A stretch of DNA of 64,000 nucleotides from Chryseobacterium geocarposphaerae. GTDB lineage: Bacteria; Bacteroidota; Bacteroidia; Flavobacteriales; Weeksellaceae. The stretch covers positions 806,001 through 870,000 of the forward strand of contig NZ_PGFD01000001.1 of assembly GCF_002797535.1 (NCBI RefSeq), given 5' to 3'. Below the pieces are notes generated by a model. That model ran no database searches and was not told the DNA's origin. It saw nothing but the letters and a program-made list of their open reading frames with translations. The position numbers were made by a program, and so were the translations under genes. Below, piece after piece: positions 45,260-52,519 of the stretch (its first letter is position 1; each line of letters opens with the position of its first letter).

Positions 45260-46276
45260 ATGAAAACATCAAGCACAAACGACGAGTTTATTGCTGGTTT
45301 ACAGCATCTTCCCAAACCCCATTACCCCTTTCCAGATTTTATTCATCCCGATATGCAGAAATTGCGGGAAGAATATTATGACTGGATTGATAAAGAATAT
45401 GCATTCCACAGTGCAGAAGCTAAAGAAAAGCATAAAAAGCATCATCTTACGGATATTGCTGCAAGAGGATGTCCATTTTTAAAAGATATTGCTGAATTGC
45501 GGCCTTTGGCAAATTATACGGCAAACGGAGCGATGATGGACGATTATTTTGATCGTTGTTCATATGATGAAATGTATCAGATAACAAACAGGATTATTGC
45601 ATTATTATCCGGTGAGGATACTCAGGAACCTAAAGAAAACGGAATTTTCCATTTGTTTTGGGTTTTAAGACAGGATGCTATCAAGTGTGAAATCCCGGAA
45701 AAAATATATGCAAGATTTGTAAAGTCAATCAGGTATGTTTTTATGGGGTATTCTGAAGAGAAAGTATATTACAGGGAAAATCTGGTCCCTCCATTGGCGG
45801 TGTATCTCCTTAGTAGGGAAGCGACCAGCGGAGTACAGCCATACTGTGATTACGTAGTATTACAGAAAGAATACCGTAATCTTCCCGACGAAGTTTTTGA
45901 CCATCCACATATAAAACGTATTTATAGTCTTTGCTCATTACTGATTGGGATACACAATGATATTATTTCTCTGCCCAAAGAGCTTAGAAGAGAAGGTGAT
46001 ACAATGAATATTGTAAAAGTAGTTCAGAAGGAAAATAATTTATCTTTAATTGATGCTTATCATAAAGCTATGGAAATTCATGATGAATATCTTAAAGAAT
46101 TCTTAATCCTGCAGGAACATCTTCCTCCATTCGGTGAGTATCAAAACGAAGTCTATAATTACATACAGGATCTTGGTATTATGATTGCCGGAGTATATGC
46201 TTGGCATACAAACGATACTTCCAGATATGTAAACGGAGGATATGTGGAAGGTGAATTCTCCGGCTGGAATCAATAA
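45260..46276 (+). CDS. Class I terpene synthase
   Basis: A 338-residue terpene cyclase. The first metal-binding motif is MMDDYFD (Asp94, Asp95, Asp98); the second is the NSE triad N233-D-I-I-S237-L-P-K-E241; a possible diphosphate-sensing Arg is Arg186; and the C-terminal RY pair is Arg322-Tyr323. All the pieces needed for ionising a prenyl diphosphate are present. Whether it makes a sesqui- or diterpene cannot be told. Terpene synthases have been characterised from Chryseobacterium, so this is credible for the host. No prenyltransferase or P450 gene is adjacent. No clear consensus promoter upstream. Confidence 0.88.
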   Translation: MKTSSTNDEFIAGLQHLPKPHYPFPDFIHPDMQKLREEYYDWIDKEYAFHSAEAKEKHKKHHLTDIAARGCPFLKDIAELRPLANYTANGAMMDDYFDRCSYDEMYQITNRIIALLSGEDTQEPKENGIFHLFWVLRQDAIKCEIPEKIYARFVKSIRYVFMGYSEEKVYYRENLVPPLAVYLLSREATSGVQPYCDYVVLQKEYRNLPDEVFDHPHIKRIYSLCSLLIGIHNDIISLPKELRREGDTMNIVKVVQKENNLSLIDAYHKAMEIHDEYLKEFLILQEHLPPFGEYQNEVYNYIQDLGIMIAGVYAWHTNDTSRYVNGGYVEGEFSGWNQ

Positions 46277-46291
46277 GAAAATCTAAAAATA

Positions 46292-46320
46292 AAAAAACCA
46301 TGCTGAAAGCATGGTTTTTT
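46292..46320. terminator. Bidirectional terminator between terpene synthase and fabI
   Basis: Perfect 12-base arms AAAAAACCATGC and GCATGGTTTTTT with a 5-base loop; T-rich on both strands. Confidence 0.9.
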
Positions 46321-46343
46321 TATTTTAATACTATTCTAGTATA

Positions 46344-47159
46344 TTAAAAATTTTCAGAATCATATTTACTGATTACTTTTTGAGTAACTCCTGAGCTGCT
46401 GAATCCACCATCATGGAAAAGGTTCTGCATCGTTACTTTTTTAGTAAGATCTGAGAAAAGTGTAACACAGTAATCTGCACATTCAAGAGCGGTTGCGTTT
46501 CCTAGTGGAGACATATCTTCTGCATATCCTAAAAATCCTCCGAAACCTTTTACTCCGCTTCCTGCAGTAGTCATTGTCGGAGACTGAGAAACTGTATTTA
46601 CACGTACTTTTCTTTCTCCCCAATAGTTTCCGAAAGTTCTGGCAATACTTTCAAGATAAGCTTTATTATCAGACATATCGTTATAATCCGGGAATGTTCT
46701 CTGAGCTGCAATATAAGTAAGCGCTAAAATACTTCCCCATTCATTCATACAGTCTTTTTCCCAAGCCACTCTCATCACTTTATGGAAAGAAACAGCGGAA
46801 ATATCCCAGCCTTTTTCCAACCAGTCATAGTTCATTTCTGTATAATGTTTTCCTTTTCTCACGTTAATAGACATTCCGATAGAGTGAAGGATAAAATCGA
46901 TTTTACCAAATTTTGCTATTGCAGCGTCAAAAAGTTTTTCAAGATCTTCAACAGAAGTGGCATCTGCACCAATTACTTCAGAACCGGTTTTTTCTGCTAA
47001 ACCGTTAAGCTCGCCCATTCTCAAAGCGATAGGAGCATTAGACAAGATAAACTCAGCACCTTCTTCATGACATCTTTCTGCAACTTTCCATGCGATTGAT
47101 TGTTCATTAAGGGCTCCAAAAATAATTCCCTTTTTGCCTTTAAGTAAACCGTATGACAT
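46344..47159 (-). CDS. fabI: Enoyl-[acyl-carrier-protein] reductase (NADH)
   Basis: A 271-residue short-chain dehydrogenase that reduces enoyl-ACP in the last step of each fatty-acid elongation cycle. The nucleotide motif GIIFGALNEQSIAW (11-24) and the active-site set Tyr149, Tyr159 and Lys166 (Y-x9-Y-x6-K in TYIAAQRTFPDYNDMSDNK) match FabI. This is the usual target of triclosan-like inhibitors (family knowledge). A -7 element TACATTTG on the minus strand (47184-47191) lies 24 bases upstream. Single-gene unit. Confidence 0.95.
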   Translation of the reverse strand: MSYGLLKGKKGIIFGALNEQSIAWKVAERCHEEGAEFILSNAPIALRMGELNGLAEKTGSEVIGADATSVEDLEKLFDAAIAKFGKIDFILHSIGMSINVRKGKHYTEMNYDWLEKGWDISAVSFHKVMRVAWEKDCMNEWGSILALTYIAAQRTFPDYNDMSDNKAYLESIARTFGNYWGERKVRVNTVSQSPTMTTAGSGVKGFGGFLGYAEDMSPLGNATALECADYCVTLFSDLTKKVTMQNLFHDGGFSSSGVTQKVISKYDSENF

Positions 47160-47183
47160 AATTTTTTAATGTTTATTTACCTA

Positions 47184-47191
47184 CAAATGTA
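47184..47191 (-). promoter_or_regulatory. -7 element of fabI
   Basis: Minus-strand TACATTTG matches TAnnTTTG; no TTG at the -33 distance. Position relative to the fabI start fits a promoter. Confidence 0.45.
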
Positions 47192-47279
47192 GCAATAATT
47201 TGTGTTTAGAGCATAATAAAAACGAAGCCTTCTGTAAAAAAGACTCCGTTTTCTTGAAAATATTTATATAACTGAAATT

Positions 47280-47579
47280 TTAGTTTGTTTTCTTATTCCA
47301 TTCTGCTTTTACATCCTCTGCCGCATCTTTGGTTTTTTCCCACGCATCATTGGCTTTGTCTTTAATATCATCCCATGCATCGGAAACATTATTCTTCACT
47401 CTGTCAAGCCAGTCTTCTTGTTGCGCTTCCTCATCATTGGCTCTTTTTTCATTAATATAATCTTTTGCCCTGTCTGCCAATTCTTCAACTTTCCATTTTA
47501 CATTATCTGCCGCATTCTTTAAAGAATTTTCAGTGTTATTTACTGCATTTTCAGCTTTGTTATACTCTGAATTGTTCAT
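47280..47579 (-). CDS. Small helical Lys/Asp/Ala-rich protein
   Basis: From ATG 47579 it has 99 residues and is almost wholly charged and helical, with amphipathic Lys/Asp/Glu/Ala repeats such as DAWDDIKDKANDAWEKTKDA. Tryptophans recur 11 residues apart in that stretch. The pattern recalls LEA-like, CsbD-like or YtxH-type stress proteins, but no family is certain. A longer frame from 47627 adds a hydrophobic stretch (MVIVYFIITNTININI) that has no matching family and likely lies in the leader. No partner gene on this strand. Confidence 0.65.
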   Translation of the reverse strand: MNNSEYNKAENAVNNTENSLKNAADNVKWKVEELADRAKDYINEKRANDEEAQQEDWLDRVKNNVSDAWDDIKDKANDAWEKTKDAAEDVKAEWNKKTN

Positions 47580-47719
47580 AATATTAATATTTATAGTGTT
47601 TGTTATTATGAAATAAACAATAACCATTCCTAAAACTATAGCATGATGTTAAATTTTTCATAAACTTTTGTTATCTTTTTACCAACAAACCTATCTTTAA
47701 GTTAATAAAATAAACAGTT

Positions 47720-48280
47720 ATGGAAAAAATACGTTGCGGATGGTGCGAAAAAGATGATTTATATAGAAAATATCATGATGAAGAATGGGGAAAGCCAATA
47801 TTTGATGACGAAACTATTTTTGAATTTTTAGTTCTGGAAAGCTTTCAGGCAGGATTGAGCTGGTATACCATTCTTACAAAAAGAGAAAACTTCAGAAAAG
47901 CTTTTGATAATTTCGATTATAAAAAAATTGCTGGTTATTCTGATGAAAAAGTAGAAGAATTGATGCAGAATCCTGGTATTATAAGAAACAGACTAAAAGT
48001 GTTGGCTACTATTACCAATGCACAGAAGTTTCAGGAAATTCAACAAGAGTTTGGAAGTTTTTCAAATTATATCTGGGGTTTTGTAGACGGCAAGCCAATT
48101 GATAATAATCCTAAAACATTGAAAGACGTTCCCGCTACAACAGAGGTTTCAGATGTCTTATCCAAAGATCTTAAAAAAAGAGGATTAAAATTTATGGGTT
48201 CTACTGTGGTTTATGCACATATGCAGGCGACAGGAATGGTGAATGATCATGTGGAAGATTGTTATTTGAGAAAAAGATAA
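47720..48280 (+). CDS. tag: DNA-3-methyladenine glycosylase I
   Basis: A 186-residue HhH-fold glycosylase that removes 3-methyladenine from DNA. The zinc ligands of the family are visible: Cys6 and His19 at the N-terminus (IRCGWC, YRKYHDEEWG) and a His and Cys near the end (NDHVEDC). The helical core has the ESFQAGLSWYTIL motif near residue 40. Single-gene unit, no operon partner. Confidence 0.93.
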   Translation: MEKIRCGWCEKDDLYRKYHDEEWGKPIFDDETIFEFLVLESFQAGLSWYTILTKRENFRKAFDNFDYKKIAGYSDEKVEELMQNPGIIRNRLKVLATITNAQKFQEIQQEFGSFSNYIWGFVDGKPIDNNPKTLKDVPATTEVSDVLSKDLKKRGLKFMGSTVVYAHMQATGMVNDHVEDCYLRKR

Positions 48281-48381
48281 ATGAATATTTTCTTATTTTA
48301 AATTGTTATGTTTTTAAATTACTTATCAAATGAAAAATGAATAACATAATAAACTGTTTCATTAGAATAATGTGTTAAAAG

Positions 48382-48411
48382 TTGCAAATTCATAAATTTT
48401 CTTTATGTTTG
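48382..48411 (+). promoter_or_regulatory. Promoter of the exported protein gene at 48474
   Basis: TTG (48382-48384), 19 bases, TATGTTTG (48404-48411). Matches the consensus. The ATG at 48405 is inside its -7 box and so is not the start of the gene. Confidence 0.7.
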
Positions 48412-48473
48412 AAAATGTAATCAAAAAAGATAAAACCTTTAGCATTAAAAAATTTTTAAATCAACAAATAACT

Positions 48474-49304
48474 ATGAAACTTAGAATTCTTCTTCTCTTC
48501 ATGTGCATAACCAGCACAAAATTCTTTTGTCAGCAATACTATGGAAAAAATGAGGCAAAAAATCTTCCTAAAGTTGAGTTTCTCTTGGCAGATGGCTCAA
48601 AAGTGAATGGCTTTTTCGTGGGATATACCTATCCTAACGGAACTTACCCTGGCTTTTTTGACAAAGATGATATCTATAATTTTGTTTATAAAAAAACTAA
48701 AGGTTCAGAAGATGAAAAGTTTGGTGCAAATGAGGTTAAATCAGTAAAAATATTTGATGATTATGATGATGTTACCAATGCAATAGAAAGACTTGATATG
48801 AAATATGTAGATAAAAACGGGGAGGTTACCGATAAAAAAAAGAGATCATTCCAGCCGCTGCTTTATGATGGGAAAATACAGATTTTCGGTTCAAATTTGA
48901 AGGTTTGTAGTGGTGCTGCCTGTAATTATGCACTTTCCAAATTTTATATTAAGAATGCAAAAGATGATTTCGCTGTAATGCCCGTAGACTATGACAAATT
49001 GAGTCTTTTTAACATAGGTTCCTTATATGATAAAATGATAGAAGCTTTTAAATATGCCGGCAGAAACTGCCCCGAATTTCAAAAATATATGGATAGCTTC
49101 AAAGAAAAACTTGAAGATAAAGAATTCAAAAAAGAAATTACCGCAAAGTTTAAAGGAATCAGAAAAAAAGCCTATGAAGATGGTAAAAAATCTAATTTGG
49201 GATATAACGGAACTCAGGATTTGTTAGGAGAATATATGCTTCAGGCATACTTAGAGTTTTATGGTGGTATTATAAGGGAATATGAAAAAAATTGTCCATA
49301 TTAA
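48474..49304 (+). CDS. Exported protein of unknown function
   Basis: From ATG 48474 it has 276 residues and a signal peptide (MKLRILLLFMCITSTKFFCQ). The mature part starts with a strand-rich stretch (VEFLLADGSKVNGFFVGYTY) and later becomes Lys/Glu-rich and helical (SFKEKLEDKEFKKEITAKFK). It has a CSGAAC stretch and a CPEF, so disulfides are possible. I recognise no family. An upstream in-frame ATG at 48405 overlaps the promoter and was rejected. A strong terminator follows, so it is a single-gene unit. Confidence 0.72.
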   Translation: MKLRILLLFMCITSTKFFCQQYYGKNEAKNLPKVEFLLADGSKVNGFFVGYTYPNGTYPGFFDKDDIYNFVYKKTKGSEDEKFGANEVKSVKIFDDYDDVTNAIERLDMKYVDKNGEVTDKKKRSFQPLLYDGKIQIFGSNLKVCSGAACNYALSKFYIKNAKDDFAVMPVDYDKLSLFNIGSLYDKMIEAFKYAGRNCPEFQKYMDSFKEKLEDKEFKKEITAKFKGIRKKAYEDGKKSNLGYNGTQDLLGEYMLQAYLEFYGGIIREYEKNCPY

Positions 49305-49306
49305 AT

Positions 49307-49339
49307 AAAAAAAGGATTGCAAAATGCAATCCTTTTTTT
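49307..49339. terminator. Bidirectional terminator
   Basis: Perfect 15-base arms (49307-49321 and 49325-49339) with a 3-base loop; seven T's close the right arm. It overlaps the last bases of the phosphorylase gene on the other strand. Confidence 0.9.
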
Positions 49340-50192
49340 ATTTAATAATTCTCTCCAGTACCCATTCAATCAGGTTCTTTTCAGAAGCATGATGGTCTGC
49401 TGAGAATTCTCCACGTCTTCTGTTGGCTATTACATTGTTTACGGTAATCGCTTTATGTCCTAAAAGTTTAGACAAGGCATAGATAGCGGAAGTTTCCATT
49501 TCGAAATTGGTCACTCCAAGATCATTTAAGGTTTCCAAAAATTTATCATCAACGGCTTTTAGACGAAGCTGTCTTCCTTGTGGTGCATAAAATCCAGGGA
49601 AAGTAGCAGTATTTCCATGATATTTTGCATCCTTATACAGTTCTCCCAATTCTTCTGCCCAGTCTGCAAAATAAAGCATAGGCTTGATTTTGGGGTATGG
49701 AAACTGCTCCAGGAAATTCCTAGAAAATTCATTTTCAAACTCATAATCCTGGTAAAAATGCATTAACCCGTCCAAGCCAACAACATTTTGAGTAACCAGC
49801 ATATTATCGACCTGTACATCAGGATTTACACTTCCACAGGTTCCCATTCTGAATAACTGAAGCGCGGAATGTTCTGTTTTAAACTCTTTGTTTTTAAGAT
49901 CAATATTCACCAAAGCATCAAGCTCGTTCATTACGATATCAATGTTTTCAGTTCCAATTCCGGTTGACATTACCGTGATTCTTTCACCTCTTAAAGTTCC
50001 TGTATGAGTATAAAATTCTCTTTTATTTTTCTTAATTTCTACCTTGTCAAAATATTTTGAAACCTTTGCTACACGATCCGGATCTCCAACAAGGATGATC
50101 TTTTCAGCAATATCTTCAGGTAAAAGATTTAAGTGATAAACACTTCCATCGTCGTTCAGAACCAGCTCTGAAGCCGCAAGTTTATTTAGCAT
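49338..50192 (-). CDS. Nucleoside phosphorylase (uridine phosphorylase-like)
   Basis: A 284-residue enzyme of the NP-I family, which splits nucleosides with phosphate. Phosphate and ribose site motifs: LVGDPDRVAKV (about 31-41), STGIGTENIDIVMNEL (about 73-88), RMGTCGSVNPD (about 114-124), and the substrate-side FEMETSAIYAL near residue 230. The Glu-Met-Glu-Thr motif and hexamer-type core are as in uridine phosphorylase and purine phosphorylases of this group; substrate preference is not decided. The gene convergently faces the exported-protein gene. Confidence 0.88.
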   Translation of the reverse strand: MLNKLAASELVLNDDGSVYHLNLLPEDIAEKIILVGDPDRVAKVSKYFDKVEIKKNKREFYTHTGTLRGERITVMSTGIGTENIDIVMNELDALVNIDLKNKEFKTEHSALQLFRMGTCGSVNPDVQVDNMLVTQNVVGLDGLMHFYQDYEFENEFSRNFLEQFPYPKIKPMLYFADWAEELGELYKDAKYHGNTATFPGFYAPQGRQLRLKAVDDKFLETLNDLGVTNFEMETSAIYALSKLLGHKAITVNNVIANRRRGEFSADHHASEKNLIEWVLERIIK

Positions 50193-50423
50193 ACAACTGT
50201 TTTTTTATAGTTTAAACTGTAATTTGATTCAATCAATTTTAAAATCCGTCCCCAAATATCCTTCATCATTATTTTAAAACCGGTGTCGATAGAGAAATCG
50301 ACCGCTCAAGTATAATGAATTTGATTTCGGGGTTTAAAATTAATAAAAATTCTTTTACAGAAAGACTATTTAAAATCTAAATACTTATCTAAAATATAAA
50401 TATTAGTTAACCCAAAATTAAAA

Positions 50424-50451
50424 TTGTTGTAATCTGCAGTCAATAGCTTTG
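50424..50451 (+). promoter_or_regulatory. Promoter of the cytochrome c peroxidase gene
   Basis: TTG (50424-50426), 17 bases, TAGCTTTG (50444-50451). The 13-base core AATAGCTTTGCAG (50442-50454) recurs exactly before the PhoX gene at 52483-52495. The start codon is 14 bases after the -7 box. Confidence 0.7.
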
Positions 50452-50464
50452 CAGCTAAAAATTC

Positions 50465-52291
50465 ATGAGATCCTATCCGCTGCTTATTGTGATTCTTTTA
50501 ATCGGTTTTGCCATCATGTCATTCAATCCCGAATACAAAGGAATTGAAACTGAAAATACAATCATCAATAAGGGGTTAGCTGATTTTAGAACCAAACTTG
50601 AACAGCTGAAGTCAGACGCAGATCAGTTTTCTGAGGATAAAATTTCATTGGAAGCCCTTCAAAAATCATTAAAAGCGACAAGAAACTCTTTCAAAGAAAT
50701 TGAATTTTATGTTGCTTATCATTATCCTGAATTTACAAAGTCCAAACTTAACGCAGCTCCTTTATTTCACATTGAAGCAGCAGGAACAAAATCATATACA
50801 CTTCCTCCTGAAGGATTGCAGGTTTTGGATGAACTCATATTCTCTGATGAAGCGGGAGAACAAAAAGAAGAGATAAAGACGATTACCAATTTTTTATACA
50901 ACAGCTTTGCAGGTTTTTACTTAAACTCAGTTAAAAATGGACTAAGTAAAGGTAATAACAGAACATTACCCTTAAGAATTGAGCTCATCAGGATTTATAG
51001 TTTGGGTGTTACCGGATTTGATACTCCTGGTTCACTTAATGTCTCTGAAGAAGCCAGTCATGCTTTTTTAGGAATGAAAAAATACATCAATGATGATGCT
51101 TATTTTAAAAACTATACGATTCAAAAGGCAAATTCAATTCTTGCAGAAGGTATAGAATATCTTTCTAAGAATAATAACTTTGAAACCTTTGACAGGATAG
51201 AATTTTACAAAAAATACATCCAGCCTTTATATGAAGAATTTGGAAAATGGGACGGAAGAAGTGACGATCTTAAAGAGTTTTCAGGATGGAATGTCAGTAA
51301 TAAAAACTTTTTTAGCGGTGATTTTTTAGATCCTTATTTTTATACGCTGCTAAAAAAAGAAGAAGATAATGCTGACCTGAGAAAGCTGGGAAAAGAAATT
51401 TTCTATGATCAAAACTTAAGCAGCAATGGAAAAATGAGTTGTGCAACCTGCCATTTATCTGAAAATGCATTCACGGATTTAAAAGCGAAATCTCAGAGCA
51501 ATGTAGAAGGAAAGACTGTTTTGAGAAATTCACCTTCTTTATATAATGCGGTTTTTGCAAAAAGATTTTTTTATGATTTAAGAGCTTTTTACCTTGAACA
51601 GCAGGCAGAGCATGTGATTTATAATGAAGATGAATTCAATACAAGCTATGAAAGCATCATTCAAAAATTAAAAACAAAAAAGGAATACAAAAAAGCTTTT
51701 AAAGCAGCTTTTAAAAATGGAGAGGTGAGTAAAGAAAACTTTTCCAAAGCGTTGAGTTCTTACGTAGCATCATTATATTCTTATGAGAGCGATTTTGATA
51801 AATTCATGAGAAATGAAAGGGAAATTTCTTCAGATGCCCAAAAAGGATTCAATCTGTTTATGGGGAAAGCCAATTGCGGTACTTGTCATTTTGCCCCGAA
51901 TTTCTCGGGGTTAGTTCCGCCGTTTTTTAATGAAAATGAGTCTGAAGTTTTAGGAATCACCAAAAAACCGATCAGTCAAAAACCTTTGGAACTGGACACA
52001 GATAAAGGAAGAATAAATAGCCCTGTAAAAAAAGAAAACTCATGGATTTATGAGAACTCATTTAAAACAGTTACTGTAAGAAATATAGCCTTAACAAGGC
52101 CTTATTTCCATAACGGAGCTTTTAACACACTGGAAGAAGTTCTGGATTTTTATAACGAAGGTGGAGGAGAAGGTCTTGAACTAAAAGTAAAAAATCAGAC
52201 TTTGGCTCCCGATAAATTGAATTTAACACCTACAGAAATAAAACAGATCATTGCTTTTCTGAATTCTTTAACGGATGTAAGCAAAAAATAA
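50465..52291 (+). CDS. Di-haem cytochrome c peroxidase family protein
   Basis: A 608-residue exported protein; the N-terminal hydrophobic segment (MRSYPLLIVILLIGFAIMSF) is a signal or membrane anchor. A helical N-terminal domain (about 25-290) precedes two haem-binding motifs, CATCH (Cys326-His330) and CGTCH (near residue 471-475), as in bacterial CcpA/MauG-type peroxidases. A C-terminal stretch has MALTRPYFHNGAF-like motif (ALTRPYFHNGAFNTL near 543) typical of the group. It probably reduces hydrogen peroxide with periplasmic electrons. The long N-terminal domain is not in the classical CcpA and may be a Bacteroidota addition. Confidence 0.88.
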   Translation: MRSYPLLIVILLIGFAIMSFNPEYKGIETENTIINKGLADFRTKLEQLKSDADQFSEDKISLEALQKSLKATRNSFKEIEFYVAYHYPEFTKSKLNAAPLFHIEAAGTKSYTLPPEGLQVLDELIFSDEAGEQKEEIKTITNFLYNSFAGFYLNSVKNGLSKGNNRTLPLRIELIRIYSLGVTGFDTPGSLNVSEEASHAFLGMKKYINDDAYFKNYTIQKANSILAEGIEYLSKNNNFETFDRIEFYKKYIQPLYEEFGKWDGRSDDLKEFSGWNVSNKNFFSGDFLDPYFYTLLKKEEDNADLRKLGKEIFYDQNLSSNGKMSCATCHLSENAFTDLKAKSQSNVEGKTVLRNSPSLYNAVFAKRFFYDLRAFYLEQQAEHVIYNEDEFNTSYESIIQKLKTKKEYKKAFKAAFKNGEVSKENFSKALSSYVASLYSYESDFDKFMRNEREISSDAQKGFNLFMGKANCGTCHFAPNFSGLVPPFFNENESEVLGITKKPISQKPLELDTDKGRINSPVKKENSWIYENSFKTVTVRNIALTRPYFHNGAFNTLEEVLDFYNEGGGEGLELKVKNQTLAPDKLNLTPTEIKQIIAFLNSLTDVSKK

Positions 52292-52317
52292 AGTCAATTA
52301 TCAGTTTCTATTATAGT

Positions 52318-52355
52318 AAACAGCCTGTATTTTAATTCTAAATGCAGGTTGTTTT
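52318..52355 (+). terminator. Terminator after the cytochrome c peroxidase gene
   Basis: A 15-base imperfect stem (52318-52332 with 52340-52354), two pairs being G-U, with a T-rich end. It separates the peroxidase from the PhoX promoter region. Confidence 0.65.
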
Positions 52356-52404
52356 ATTTTAAAATTCACAACGTTTAGATTTAATTAACACTCCGTTAAT
52401 TTGA

Positions 52405-52437
52405 TTAACATTAGGTTTTCGATTAATTAATATTAGG
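52405..52437. promoter_or_regulatory. Direct repeat upstream of the PhoX gene (candidate operator)
   Basis: TTAACATTAGG (52405-52415) and TTAATATTAGG (52427-52437) differ in one base and are 22 bases apart, two helical turns. Further TTAACA (52385) and TTAATT (52396) stand upstream. Response regulators of the PhoB/PhoP type bind direct repeats about 11 bases apart, so a Pho-box-like role is possible but unproven. Confidence 0.45.
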
Positions 52438-52484
52438 TGATGCTGATTTAAAGTCCTATTAATAAGGGCTTCGAAGCAATAAAA

Positions 52485-52492
52485 TAGCTTTG
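52485..52492 (+). promoter_or_regulatory. -7 element of the PhoX gene
   Basis: TAGCTTTG, 27 bases before the ATG at 52520, embedded in the 13-base core AATAGCTTTGCAG that is also before the peroxidase gene. No TTG lies at the -33 distance, which fits an activator-dependent promoter. Confidence 0.6.
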
Positions 52493-52519
52493 CAGTGTCT
52501 AAAAAATCGAAATTTAAAA

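Noticed and set aside
45190..45381. Frame upstream of the terpene synthase starting at TTG
   Set aside because: It overlaps the true start of the terpene synthase in another frame, and the product is low-complexity.
50193..50423. Short GTCGAT/ATCGAC hairpin (50285-50302) as an operator
   Set aside because: Six-base arms with an unremarkable loop and no gene-specific position; too weak to list as a feature.
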